From contig JAGUCH010000005.1 of assembly GCA_019096065.1 (NCBI GenBank), positions 1,984,001 to 2,048,000 of the forward strand: a stretch of 64,000 nt of DNA, given 5' to 3'. Position 1 is the stretch's first letter; every line of letters begins with the position of its first letter. This document shows, in pieces, positions 38,301-51,600 of the stretch. The translations under genes and the position numbers were made by a program. The DNA comes from Paracyclopina nana (lineage: Eukaryota; Arthropoda; Copepoda; Cyclopoida; Cyclopettidae). The notes under the pieces are model-generated. The model did no database searches. It saw only the letters and a list, made by a program, of their open reading frames with translations, and had not been told where the DNA came from.

Positions 38301-41300
38301 CCTCTTCTCGTTGAAATCTCTGGGCTCATGCTACAATAAAGATATGAACTCTCTCAAAATCCACCCTTAAAGTCAAACCAAAGCTTAGCTCTTAAAAAAA
38401 CCATTGCCAACTTTGGCACAGTTCTCAACTTTTGAAAAAATTATTAATAGCCTGGACCAATGATAAAAATACTGCTATTTGATTGGCTAAGATAATTTGC
38501 AAAAATACTCTTTTTTCCATTATCTTACCTTAACAGAGGTCAAAGGAGTCAGTCCTTCGCGAGAGCTGCTGTCATCATCTTCCATCGTGCTTGAAACTAC
38601 ATTAGAGCAAGTTTCAAGCTGAGCCTTTGCACTAGAGTCTTTCGCCTCAGTTTTTGGCGAGTCACAAGGAGCTGCAGCAGCCGGATTCAGAAATGGAAAG
38701 TAGGGATTTGTTGAGGTCATAGCCGCAGACACCGCAGCCGCAGCCGCAGCTGAGGAGTGCAGCAGCGAGGCTTGTAGTGAATTTTGTGGGCTGAGGAAAG
38801 GAGAGGAGCTCGCACTTCGAATGAGATGAGCTTGGAGCTGCTGCAAATGAGCTGAATGAAATGGAGACAGACCACCAGGACTTAAATGTCCGTATGAGCC
38901 ACTCGAGGTCGGACTTCCGCCATTGAGCAAATGTAGAGCAGTTGGTGAGTACCGAATTAAAGTGCTCAAATCCATTTCACTATAGGGAGATGCTGAAATG
39001 GCCCTTTTGCGACTGGCTCGTCTGGAAGCTGTAAAATGGGAAATTGCCAATTTATTGCTATTTAGAAATTGACCTAAAAATTACCTTCAATAGCGTTGAG
39101 AGGGTCTAAAGCTGCTGATGCCTGCATTTCCGACAGCCTTTGAGCAGCGGCGTTGAGGTAATCCTGGTGCCTTAGGGAAGCTCCTGGACTGGTTAAGAAA
39201 TTGGGACTAAGAGCTGGATGCGAAAATATGGAGTCAGCTGATGGCTGGGTGAATCCTGTTGCTCCCACACTCGTCACAGGCAATCTGCAATTGAAGAATA
39301 ACAAACTTTGTTTAGTATATCAAATATCAACTGGTTTCAAATTGAGATCACTCTCAATAGTGAGGAATGCTATGAGATATTATAAACGTCTTCAAAGGTG
39401 AGATTGACCGATGGGCGACAGACAATTGGTAGTGGAAGAAAACTGGAAAAAAGGCTGTGTGTGTAAGGAATTGAGATTCTGATCGCAAGAGTGAACAGAC
39501 AAAAAAAACCGCTTCTCTTTTTGGTCACACAATGTCACATGGGAGTAGTATATCGATGAATTCAAGTAGTAGCTTCTATGCTACTTCTATAGCCACATAT
39601 ATGTAATCTGATCATAATTGGATTTGGTCCCACTCTCCACCGCATGACTATAAAAGCTTTGACAAATCAAATCAATCAGTCCCTTTTTTGTTGCTACTAC
39701 TGGATTTTCAACACTTTGTTCAAAAGCTTGACTTGCTGAAAGCTTGTCATGCTCGATTTTGCATTCTTGAGAACGGCCCACTCGGTCCCAATTAGCATTT
39801 GGCAACGGTAAAAAAACCGTCAAGCTGCTCGGGTTAATTTACGCCGCTTTGTTATTGTTGTTGTTTACAAAAACGTGGAGAGCGCGCGCTACCAGACGGC
39901 CCAGATTGAAAAGGAGACGAGACGCAGCAAAAAAGCCCACTTTGCTTCAAGTGGTTGATTTATGGCTGCCAGACGGGCTAATTTGGTATCAAGATCAGCT
40001 GTCAGGTTGTGGTAATTAAGCCATAAGCAACCGCAACAATAATGATAGCATTTGCGGCTGTATCTGGCCATTGCAATCTATTTCCATACTTTACTCGCAC
40101 ACGAGCTAAAGGGTAACAGAAGATAAGGTGGAAAAAGTGCACAGCCATAAAGATATCACCTGCACAGCCTAAAATGTGAAACCAAACTGTGCTGTGCAGT
40201 CGTGAAAACTGTTGCCCCACAAAAATGCGAAAATTGCTCTGTGATTCACTTTGGTTTTGGCCACCAGGCAAAATAATGATGGTGGTGGTGGTGGAGGCAG
40301 GTTCTTGAAAATTGAGGCTCGTTTGAAAATTTGCATTTTGCCTTCCAGACACACAAACAGAGTCATCAGATGCAGACTCCAACTCTTTTAAAGCATTCCA
40401 AACATCTTCCTAATGGGCCGAGTCACTTTTGTAATAGTGATAAGATTTCCAGGTCAAGTACTTGCACCAAAAAAAAAGAGCTACACCAACTGGCATAAAA
40501 TGAATTTCGGCGAATTCTCATGAACACAAAATTGCCAGGGATTTGGATAAGCGATTGAGATGGTTTGAAATTTGTCTGAAAATCTAGGGAGGTGCAAACT
40601 GGCTAGCAAGTCATTATGGCTGCAGCTCGTCGTAGTAGAAGAGTTAATTACGCTGCCAATCCTTATAGCTGCTGCTGCTGACCGCGTGCTGCTTCAAATT
40701 ATCTCTCAATTTTGCGGGTGGTTCCAATCAGAACTAAAGAGTTTTTCGGTCACTTCACTCCAGGGTATCGCTATTCCTCATAAATACCCTTGAGCTGCTC
40801 GTAATGCTGACCACCATTTCTTCTTGACTTTACACATTATTATTATTATTATTGAGGACGCCGCCATTTTCGCGCGGCCTTTTGACAGCAAAAGATATCT
40901 TGCTAGGACAAAAGATGTCAAGTTGCTCATTCAAAAAGACGTTGGAGACTCAAAAAGTGGGGTAAACCAAGAATGCTCAGCTGGGTGCTCGCGACCAAAA
41001 ACCATATCGATCAATCTCTGATTTCTTGGCACTTTTATGAGCAATCAGAGCGATCGTTAGTGATTTTACGAGAAATTAGGGGAGCGGGCTCGCGAACGCG
41101 CGCCCCCTTCACAGCAGCAACAACAACTTGCTTTTATTTTCAGCGGCGGCGGCAAAATTTGTGTAAACATACTTTGAAAAGCGAGGAGAGCCTTTTGTCC
41201 CCCCGGTCAACAACAATTGACTTGAAAATTTGTTTGCATTTTTCGCACTTCTTTCGCAGATGCCAGATTTGACGTGGCAATTGCCGAAAACTCCCAAAAC

Positions 41301-41746
41301 AATTTTTGCGCAGGAATTTGCGATGACAACAAAGACACACACTTGACTCTTTCTCAAGCTGCGGGGGGGAAGCTGGGTCGACGACGTCAGTCACATTTCA
41401 CCCAACCCAAGAAGAAACGGAGGCTCAGCAGGATTTTCCAGCCATTGCAGCAGAAAAAGAGCTTTCTTATCAGGCCCCAAAATCAAACAAATTTGTGGCA
41501 ATTTGGTGGACGATCCTGACAGCGCCGCGCTAATTAACCGCGAGCCAATCTCGGTAGAAATTCGTAACAATTGCCTTACCCCGCCGGTGACTGTTGCGCG
41601 GCCGCAGCCGCAGCCGCAGCACTGAAGGCCGGATGCGGAGGCCATCCGGGCGACCCCATGCGCGGGTCGAAGCCGGGATGAAAGCCGGGAAAGGCCGAAA
41701 AGGCCGAAGGCGGAAACTGAATGGGCAGTCCGTTTTTATCCAGCAT
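35339..41746 (-). CDS. ci: Cubitus interruptus/Gli zinc-finger transcription factor
   Basis: Ten coding exons, read on the minus strand: 41746-41580, 39284-39085, 39028-38529, 38330-38184, 38122-37973, 37649-37485, 37296-36895, 36824-36444, 36377-35820 and 35758-35339. All junctions are GT-AG, all phases agree, and the product is 1029 residues. It is the nuclear effector of Hedgehog signalling. An SRKR region (128-151) and the SUFU-binding motif SYGH (167-170) precede five C2H2 fingers (about 321-471) with the family signatures [20 protein letters not shown] and [17 protein letters not shown]-type sites follow (RRGS 669, RRCS 694, RRSS 727, RRAS 822), including a Slimb-degron-like stretch at 669-683. 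The Gln/Asn/Tyr-rich tail ends with [15 protein letters not shown] (1012-1026). It is shorter than Drosophila Ci (about 1400), and no LPDE..LQYL acidic activation motif is visible. The start is uncertain: an in-frame TAG lies 15 bases upstream, but an acceptor (AG|TAC) at 41758 could join a further 5' exon. Confidence 0.93.
36378..36443 (-). other. 66-bp ci intron, stop-free and in frame
   Basis: The intron begins GTAATTGG and ends TTTTGCAG. It is a phase-0, 22-codon stretch without a stop, so retention would insert 22 residues between the RRCS and RRSS phosphosites rather than truncate the protein. Confidence 0.7.
39285..41579 (-). other. ci intron 1 (2.3 kb)
   Basis: This is the only long intron in the reconstructed gene. 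It contains (GGT)n near 40281-40293, (ATT)n near 40836-40853 and, toward its 5' end from about 41.0 kb, CpG-rich DNA. A first intron of this sort often carries enhancers, but no specific site is evident. A minus-strand open frame at 41140-41394 contains two CxxC pairs but no recognisable domain. Confidence 0.6.
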
Positions 41747-41759
41747 CGCGTCGCCGTAC

Positions 41760-42310
41760 TGCTATCTTCTGCTAGGCGGACTTGCCGAGATCATAACAAG
41801 CACTACTGTTTAATTTAAGTTACTATTTCGTGGCTGAGCCATTGGGTCTCAGTTGCCAAACTGAGTAGTAGTGTCTACCTTCGCACTCAATTTTCACCGG
41901 TGTGAGTGCGGTGGCCGCGGCCGCAGCGCGACGTTCGGCGCGATGCTTCGACCCGACGCGCGCACTACTGAGAGCTGAGACTGGAAGCAGCGCGCCGAGG
42001 AAACTCAGCTAAGACCGACATTAGAATTGGACCACGGCTCAATTAGCCACTTCAACGCCAATGCATCAAAAAACCCAATTTGGCTTTCTCTCGCGAACAA
42101 TGCGCTCATTTTCTCCATTTTTCACGCCATCATCATCGGCGCGGCGGGAAGACCCCGCTCACCCGGCGTAAATTACGAAGAGAACATGGCGAGGGGAGAG
42201 TGAATTTCCCAACCCTCGAAGAAAGCTTCTTCTTCTCCTCTTTATGATTGCCACAGATGTGATATATTTTCCTGGGGGTCTCGCTTCGCGAGATTCTTGA
42301 GCACACCCAC
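41760..42310 (-). promoter_or_regulatory. CpG-rich probable promoter/5' region of ci
   Basis: CpG density is high immediately upstream of the first coding exon, with blocks such as GGTGGCCGCGGCCGCAGCGCG near 41910-41930. On the minus strand a donor-like GCGAAG|GTAGAC near 41880 could end a 5' exon spliced to the acceptor at 41758. Initiator-like TCAGT motifs occur in the same block on that strand. The exact start site cannot be fixed from sequence. Confidence 0.4.
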
Positions 42311-45300
42311 ATTTTTGTCTCTTCTCGGGTGTAACATAACTCTCCGCTTCCGTTTGTCAGCTCCTCGCATTCTTACGAAAACGAGCACTCAATTGCATGG
42401 ATCGACGTTTGCGAATATAACCACCGTGGGTCTAATTGCGCGTGGTGGAGTGATTTCATGGATGGAAGAGGTGAAAAAGTGAAATCCAGATTATCATATT
42501 TGAGTCACGCCATGTTCTTGAGCTGGTCATTTAGCCGCGCTCGCTCAGCTTGAGAAAGATATAAGACACGGCTGGTTAGCTTTGTCTCGCGGCTCCCAAA
42601 ACCACCATTTGCACGCAACTTCAATGAGTGGTTTGCCCATTGGCTGCTTCGCCACCTCCAGGCTCTCAAAAATGAGATGAAGACATCCACAGCGGCAAAG
42701 TTGGCTTGGCTTCGCGCATTGATTCTTCCAACGTGAAATTCAGGCTGATTCACGAAAACGAAGCCATATGCATTTTTTTGGCTAAAACTTAATGAAAATT
42801 ATTATTGATTGATTACTATATGACGATGCAGCGATGGAGAGATGAACGCACGCAAGCGCATTGTTACATCCATTGGATAACATCTTCATCATCAACTTGG
42901 CGTTGTTGAATGTTGAGCAATTTTCTCTCACATGCTCTTACCATGCTCAACGAACAACGGAGCGTGATAATATCAGGTTTGCCTAGCTACTATATAAACT
43001 TAGAGAGTGGCCAACGCCAAAATCAAGCATTGAGGTATCAGCTGCCAATTTCAATAGTGGTTCCTTTTGAATGCGATTAAAGAAATCTGAGGCAATTGCG
43101 TACCTTGATTTAGAGTCAAAAATGATTTTTTTCGAAGGAAAAACCTGAATTCTAAGCTAAAGAATATAGTATTTAATTTTTCCGAAACAAAAGTACTAAT
43201 TTGAATAATTATTCAAACAATTAAAATAGGGTTTTGGCTTTTCCCGCTCCCCATGCCGCTTCCTAGGTTTTGTAGACATAAAAGATATCTTTCCGACTTG
43301 CTTAAAAGGTTACGTGAAAGGAACCAGCGCAAACTTGCGGATTTCGTTGTCCGCTCTCTAAGTTTATTTAGTAGCTAGGTTTGCCATTTTTTGCCCCTTC
43401 ATGTCAGATTGGCGAGCGCAGCAAGGAAATACTAGGGTATATATGCTCTTTTGCAGAGCGAAAGATGATGCAAATTCAACGCAGCTGCATTTGATATCCA
43501 TCCCAAAATTCATTGAGTAATTTTTTAATTGATCCAAAATCTTGAAAATGCAAATGCAAGCTAAGCCGAGGATTTGGTGGTTGCAAAAAACGACCTCATT
43601 TTATTTTGGATGAATTTAATCAAGCTGGATAAACGGGCTCAAGATGATGCACACAACTTGATTCTTGAAAGAGAAAGGTTATAGCCCACGTGTCAGGCCA
43701 TCAGTTGTCTGAATTTTACTATGTAGATGCAATGAAAGAACAGCATGGCATGCTTTGCCATAAAGCTGTGTGTGCATCGGATTGTTATGTCACTTCAAAA
43801 CTGATGATCAACCATCAAGTTAGGCATTCGAGCAATTCTGCCATGGCAACTTTTAAAGGGTTCCCTGCTTAAATAGTCGTGGGTTCTTTGAAGATATGGT
43901 GGCCATTTCGTGACGATATTACAAGTATAAAAGATCCAGGAGAGAATTGCCAGCTTGTGGTCGAAACCTTCTTTTCTCAGGGTCGAGCAGACGAACTCCT
44001 TCTCGGGGTGGACATTCCAATTCAATTTTGAATTCCTTCAACAGTTGGAATTTCAAGCCTAAAGAAGGCCAGCAGGCGCAGATAGCTTTCAAATTAATAA
44101 CTGTCACAAGCAGGGCAAAATGCCTGTGCGCGCAGAAAAAAGCAACAGGAACAAAATATGGGCACTCATCTAAAAGTATTTGCACATGTTTATTTTCAGA
44201 TATGTCAGCTGTTTGTTTTTGTTTACAACAACAACAACACACGTGGCGCGCTCAGCTGTTTGTTCGTGTTTTATCAAATTCTTTCTGGGCTGAGAAAGGG
44301 TTGCACTGGAGTAAGTAATTATCTTATAGGTAGAGAGAGAGAGGGCATGCTCCATGGTAGGAAAACCGCCATATAATTTTATAACAATTGTTTGTTCTCA
44401 CGAGGAGCCCCAGCATCATCCGTGCGAGCATGGTACATGTCGTCGTCATGAAAGTGAGCCATAAAAATGAAGAAGATATTATGCAAACTACCATCATCCT
44501 GGGTAATTTTTCGACTCATTGAATAATGGCTGCAGCCGCAAACAAGTGGATTAGCCAGTGCCCTTGAAAATCCCTCAAAAGAAATATTAAAGAGGATAGA
44601 TGATCATCATATTTTTCCCATGAATGATGACAAGATATACCCGCCATTTTTGACCAGTAAGTGTATACTTAGCAGTCCACCAAAATGAAGTGCAAATGAC
44701 CCCAATGCTATTTCCCATGACACGACTGTCACCAGCTACTTACACATCTGTTGAGAATCTGCTATGTCTACTTTTTATGTTGGCCAATTTCACCCCACAA
44801 TTTACGACACCCTTTCCAATTTTTTAGTGGGCTTGTGTGTGTTTTGCAACAACAATGCACACATTCTTGACAGGTCTGTTATTAAAAATACCAGCCGTAG
44901 TGCTGGCCTTATAACTATGCTAGGCTAGGGGAGGTGTGTTCGAAGATGTTAGTTTGGCCAACGATTGCTGAAAGAATGTAGCAGTATCTTTTGCTCAGCT
45001 CTCAAGAGATTGAGATGCTTCGTAGCTTAACCTTCACAATTGAACAAGGTGTAAGATTGCATAAAATGCGAGCAGCCCAGGGGACAAATTGAGCTCAGCT
45101 GACATCGCTTAAAGTGCTAAAAATACTCTGCAAAGGGAAATGAGAGGGAAAAAATCAGCTGCGCCCTTGCATCGGTGCCTGACCCGTGCGCGCGCGAAGC
45201 CAAAACAAAAACAAAACTCGGCAAGCTTCAATTCTTGGCCGTCACTTTACAAGGTAATATCGAGAGCCAGCAAGATCACCCCTAATAATTTTCAGCCTTG

Positions 45301-47653
45301 CTGACAGCCAGCTTTAAATGTAGATAGATAGCATAAAAAGATGCTTATCTCAAGCAGCCAATTTTATCACTTGAGGGGCAGCAGCATCAGCAACCTTTTG
45401 AAAACCAATGTCCTTCGATTTTTTTGGCACCCTAAGAAGAGTGTGACAACATTATTGTAGGATAATAAGCTGCAAATTGAAACAGCAGCAGCAACTGCTT
45501 TTTTACGACGATAAGTCGACTCCGTCGTCGGTCCATTTTACATCAGCTCTCTTTTGTGGCGCGTAAAGTGCATCCCTCTTTATGCTGTTGCTCTTCTCAA
45601 GATTTTATGGCTTCACTCAAATCTTAAGCCTTATAACTAGGCTGGACCTTGAGGTCGACAGACAAGGCTCAGCTCATGTAAAGATATGATGAAAAAATCC
45701 AGATTTCCGCGAAAATGCAGGAGCTTCAGCTTTTAGCAGTGGCAATTCCTTGGCTAGGCTTTTTTTCAGGGTAAATTCTTATAAGGTTACATGACCTGAG
45801 CTTTAATGAGTTTATGTATACGAGTGTAGTGGAGGAGTCAAACCACCACCTACCCTAAAACTGGAGCTGTTCTCCTCGTTAGCAATGGTTGACCAGTTTC
45901 AATAGGGCACCACGACGACAAGCTTAGCATCTTTTTTTCCGCCCAAAAACGGAGGACCAATTTTATGGCAGCTTTCAAAAGCTTTTAAAAGCAGATCATC
46001 AAAGTAGATCTGCACAAGAAACTGAAGCAGCATCTAGAAATGTCACTTGAAGGCAAACAAACAAATCAGTCTTTTTTCTACCTTTACAACTGAGCATTTT
46101 GTTCTTTTTGCAGCTCAATGAATGAGAGGAGCTTGGAGCAAAAAGGAAAATGGCCGAATTTTTGCTGGCTGCATATGTTCAAATATATATGTAGCAGGAG
46201 CGTTAATTGGTAGCTGAAAACAGATATTGACGAAAGGAATTGTCAAAACGCTCTAGTAATATTTATTATCTTTGGCTCGAATTTCAAGAATGACATTAAC
46301 CAGGGTGATTTGCAGGAAAAGACAACTCCACAGCTATTCTGAGGTGAAAAACGAGTCTGGAAAGAAATGATTTGCTACTCTTCTTCCTCTGTTTTTTCGG
46401 GGTGATCAAAAAATGTCAAGCTTCAATGTTATTGTCGAATCTGTCACGTCACTTTTCCACGGTCATCGCTCAACTTCAAACAAGAAGGCATTATAGACTA
46501 TATACAACAACCAACCAGGTAGTTTAAAAGTGCCCACAAAAAACAAGACCTTCTTTTTATCTTTACTGAAGTAGCGTCTCTGCACAGTGGGACTGGAGAG
46601 CTTCCAAAGTACACAGTCAATCAAGGCTGCAGGCGCCCCTTTTGCCCCCTGTGAACTGAGATTGTCTGTGGGTGTCTCCTCGGCTCAGCTCAGGTCCAAA
46701 GAGTGAACTATAACTGAGAAAAAAGAGAGATACTACAAAGTATGGCACCCAAAGGCTTTGCGTTCCTGCGCAGTTGGAATTGAAAGATTGGCTCCCACTT
46801 TTCTCCTCTTCAGATCCTCGATTGAAGTTTTTAACCTCCCCCCAAAAAATTATTTCAAGTGATATCTTTTTTAATAAAATATGATACTTTATTCATGATA
46901 ATGTTTATGATTGACTCAAATGGCTCCTTTTATGCTGGTAGCCACTCTCAAGCACTAAACTTGGGATTATCCTCTAATAGTCTGAAGCCAGCCAGTAAGC
47001 CATGAATCCTTTTTATAGCGCAGTCTGCTGTCCCACTTTGAAAGGTTTTGAGGACGACCAAATGGGTCAATTGCCTACCAAACCATCGACCATTTTGTCA
47101 TCATCACACAGAAGAAATCTTGAGCAGAGGAACACCAAAAAAGAGAATAAAAGGGAAAATGGTGCGAGCCAGGATCCAGCCAGAAGTCTCCAAGCGTGAC
47201 TTGACATCAGCAGGGGGCAAAAACCCAAAAAAAAATACTTGGAAAGAGAATCTTCTCATGTTCGGCTACCTACTAAAGTAAGCAAAACCATGCCCATTTT
47301 GGTGCCCATATCAAAATGCAGTGAAAAAGTTGTTTAGAAACTTGAGCTGGCTGCATTTTTCAAAATTCTGAAATTACCTTTTCACCTTTCTGAAGGAGGT
47401 TTTCAGACGCTTCAGAGAGAGAGGTATGAAGTCATCAAGCGCTCTGTTAATAATAGCTGAGCAGCCGTTGAAAAGGGGGCGTGGCAACTGGGTTTGTTGT
47501 TGCATGTTGCATTCTTTTTACGGCTTTTCACAACCTCCATCGGTCTCCCGGTGGACAGGCAGACCTCCGAAAATCGGTTCAATATTTCTCCATCCTATTT
47601 TGCACTTTTAATTACATCGCTCAGTTCAGCGCTACTTAAAAGTTAGGAATCAG
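42311..47653. other. Gene-free region upstream of ci
   Basis: No coding exon is supported on either strand. Open frames are short and unrecognised. The region could hold ci regulatory DNA or a missed short 5' exon. Confidence 0.4.
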
Positions 47654-48684
47654 TCGACCCGGCCCGGCTTATTTACGAAAGGAATTGAGCAGCGCCACCT
47701 ACAATTTCGTGAGAGATTTTCGGTCTTGTTTCAAGTCTTCGAGCGTCCGTTTTGTATGAAATGACAGCTACAGTCATCCAGGTTTTGCACTTACAAAAAG
47801 GTGCTCGTTTTCTCAGGGCGTGTCGAGAAAAAATAGGTACGCACTGCATAGATAGAGAGTGCTTCAAACTAGCCAAGAAAAATGGAAGATTGACTGGTGC
47901 TTTGGCCGGGAAACAGGTTGAAAATTACAGAATGGGCTCATTAACATTGCCCTGGCCATATTTTCCGACAACTAAGGACCTTACTTGACTTTAATTGAAA
48001 AAAGAGACAAAGAGCGCACCGTTTTCTGGCCGGACAAACATTCGGCCTCAAGCAAATATCCTAGGACTTTAGGAAACTTCAACGAGCCTTCTTGGTGAAT
48101 TTAGCCAGGATTTTTGAGCGTGTCTTCCAGGTTTTCCCTTTGATAAATGGAGCATCATCAAAGTTTGGAAAGCAATAAAATTCAAGTTATTGGCAAGAGG
48201 TCTAGTTTATGGCACTACACTCATCTAGATCGAACGTTGACCCTTTTCAATAGCATATCGTATAATAAAGTTGGCCACCAAAATGCACATATTCTATGGG
48301 GCGTCAATTGAAGGCTGGGGACTGCTTCTTGGCACAGCTAAAAGATCCGATATGCTGGAATTTATTGTCGCCTGTCGGCAATATTTAAACCGTTTACCAT
48401 TGCCTATCATTTGAGCCGATTTGTAGAACATAGAAGTAGAACAACTTCTTAATGATTGAGTCTCGTTGAATACAATGCAACCATTACAGCTAGATGACTC
48501 GCTGTCGCAAAAAATGCACTTTTTTGCCAATGAGCTCAAAACCAGTTGCGGAAATTAATCGCAAATTGAGAACTATATGGCAGCCAGTGATTTGTATCAT
48601 GCCGATATCAATGCCCCGCATTATTCGGAGTGAAATTTGTAGGTGGCGCTGTTAGATGTGCGTAAACAAGCCGTGCCGGGTCAA
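47654..48684. mobile_element. 1.03-kb segment bounded by inverted repeats
   Basis: The left end reads TCGACCCGGCCCGGCTTATT and the right end is its near inverse (complement TTGACCCGGCACGGCTTGTT). The similarity continues inward through TTTACG and, with small gaps, to AGCGCCACCTACAA, giving imperfect arms of about 55 bp. Each arm carries one AGGTGGCGCT decamer. Internal open frames are short; one on the minus strand near 48.3-48.5 kb has a CxxC-rich patch, unassigned. No target duplication is clear. A degraded non-autonomous DNA transposon is likely. Confidence 0.45.
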
Positions 48685-51600
48685 TAGTTTTGGTGCGTTG
48701 CAGTAGGTCTACTTTAAAATAAGAGCTGCTCAAGTGTCTTGAACGGAAGAAGCTTCTTGTATTCACCCCTTGGACAGCTACATCGTATGCTATACTGCTG
48801 CTTATGGTGCGAAAACAACAACAACAAATTCCTAGATTCAATTGCTAAGCAAATAAAAACTGTTAGCTTAATATTTGTCCATTTGGGTTTCACACACATG
48901 GAATTTGAGCTGCTGGCCGGAATGGAACTGTCACTTTGTGCCTCAATGAATCTATTGAAACGTCAATGGATTTAGCAGTTGACTTTTATTTGTTCAAAGA
49001 TTGCTGCCGCGCGCCGCAAAAACCGAGCTTTACGGCGTATTTTTGGGTCACCCTTTATTTAGATCTTGCGCTTCATTTGGTCTGAACAAGGAGAAGCCTG
49101 CTGAGCTACTCCCCAAAGAGAGAAACAATTTGTTCGAATCCATGGGAATAATCACTACAAAGCTCTTGCAGCTAAAAATATTGGCAGTTCCCCAATTTCC
49201 AGGTGGGCTACAAGGTGTAAAAACGATATTTCCCAGGGCCAGAGAAATTGAGAGGAGAGTAACTTAGTTCCGGAAAACTGCTGAATTTGTCACCTAGAAT
49301 ATTGGTGAAAACTAAAAATAAGACTACACAATTGTGCAGAGCAAACTCTTATTTCATATAGCTAGATATGGCACACAAGTGTGAAACAATTTTAGCCAAG
49401 CAAAAAATTGCTGCTGGCAAATGACTATCATTAGAAAAATCTGTAGCCTGAGCCAGGAAGTCAAAAAAAATCCAACCTGATTCTGGCTGCACAAAAAATT
49501 GAGGAGAATGGACAGCAGTGATCATAATTATGCTCAGTTTATCCAACAGCAGCTGTTAAGTAATCATATGGCTCTCACACAGGAAAAGCTTAGTTGAACT
49601 TTAATCTTATTATTATTTGTATGGACTGAAGAAGAAGAAGATGCAGTGTAGAGTAAGCTTTCTGATTTCCTGCGGATGTTGTTTGTCCTCGCCATGATTT
49701 TTGGGGTGTCTCGGATATTAGCACACAATGTATTTGACCTCCTGACATCATCAACATGGTCTGACAAGTCATCCAAAAGTCCGCAGCAGTTTCATTTCGG
49801 ATTTTTGTGGGGAGTTGTTGACAGCCAGAGGAAATCCACGTGACAACTGCAAAAAGACATGAAAACTTGCTAAATAGCAAATTATGTTGGCTCAACACAT
49901 TTGAGTTTTACAATGGAAAACATAAGACATCAATTTTGTGCACATTCCTAATGATTTAATAATCAGCATGTGTTTTTGTGAAATCATAGCAATTTGAGAA
50001 ATCTGTCATGAATCACACTGAAATCTCTTCTTTGACTTTTTCAGTGATTTTGATGCTTGGGATGCTGTAACCCAAAATTATCTCAGGAACTTGGATGATG
50101 AGGTTGTCACGACATCATGCCAGAAAAACACACCTCTGTTTTCTTAACAATTCTAACACTTCAATTTACATTTTATTATGCTGTTGCAGCCGAGGCAATG
50201 GTGAAAGTGTTGCTTGCCCTACCTCAGTAGCTGCAACAGCAGCAAAGTTTTGGTCATAGATCAAATGTCTAATGAAGTCGTTTTCTTCTAGCCAGACTTG
50301 ACATCCAGCTAGGAATTACCATAAACTTCCACAATTCATGGCTGCCTCACGTCACTAGGTGGAATTTTGATGGGTGAACCAACAAAATCTTCTCCTATTT
50401 TTTTGCCCCGAGCTACGCTTTACCACTCTCTTCTGCTCAAATTGAGACTTCCAAGAGATGATGATGATGATGATGGCAACATCGTCAGCACCAGCATCAC
50501 CAGCAGCAGAAGTAGTAGTGAAAATTTTGACTCCAACTAAATGCCACTTGGAAATTTAAATGGTCTTTTGAGGCGCAGCCAACATCTTCATCTTGGTGAT
50601 TTTGACCGAGTCATTGGGGGATGTGAGTCAACATTTCTGAAAGAGCATATAATGCTTATAAGATGTGTCAATTCGTGATCAAAGGAAATAATGAGCTGGA
50701 CTATTTGAGAGACGTGGAGGAATTCCAGCTGAATTGCTCAACAGTCAGCTGACGTCCTAGCTAATTAGCAAGAGCGCGGGCCAACACGGCTAAAAAAAAA
50801 ACAACTTCCGTCAAAACAAGCTCCGATGGGGGAAAATGCCTGAAAGTGAAAAGATCCTTATTCAATTAGAGCCTGTCCACTCGAAAGAAACGTTCTCACA
50901 GCTCAGCTAAGCTTGAGCTCTTGAGTAATTCTATAAAAAGAAATTGAGTTATTTTTATGGGGTCAAGCCCCCCTTGTTTTCCTGCGAGAAAATCGTGATT
51001 TCCATCTGCTCGAGACTGAGGAGAAGAAAAAAAGATAATGAAGAGGTGCTGCTCCCCATTATTACTGTAAGCCCAGTTTAAGTGTGACAATGCCTGAAAT
51101 GATGGTTTCGAATGAATTTTTCAATCCCAAGAAGTCATGGGCAATAAACACGCCGCGGGAGAGCTCACGAGTTCGGCGAGTGACTTTTTCAATTGTTCAC
51201 CGTTAAATGATGAGACAATTGCCACACACAGCAAGAAATAATAAGGATTTCTTCTTTTGTCGTGGAGACAGATATCTCTTTTCGGACATTTGCAAGTCAC
51301 CAAAGTGACTCTCTTTAGCCAAATGGCTCTTTTTGTGCTGTGTTGGGCTCAATGCAAACGTAAAATATGAATTCAGATTTCACTTTTGTTGGCTGCTGAA
51401 GGCTGAAAGCTTGTGCAAATATGGGCCCCTCCATCTGCTGGGCGTCGCTTCGCTCTATTATTATAAAGAAAGTGTCCACTTGAAATTACAGGTGATAATT
51501 CACACTGGAGGTGTGTATTTATTGACACCTTGACCAGCAAAACTGCCAAATTGAATAGAATTGGGAGCATAATACACAGCTGGCTATGGCTGAATAACCA

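Noticed and set aside
41140..41394. Minus-strand frame with two CxxC pairs inside ci intron 1
   Set aside because: Spacing fits no zinc-finger class I know and there is no splice support.
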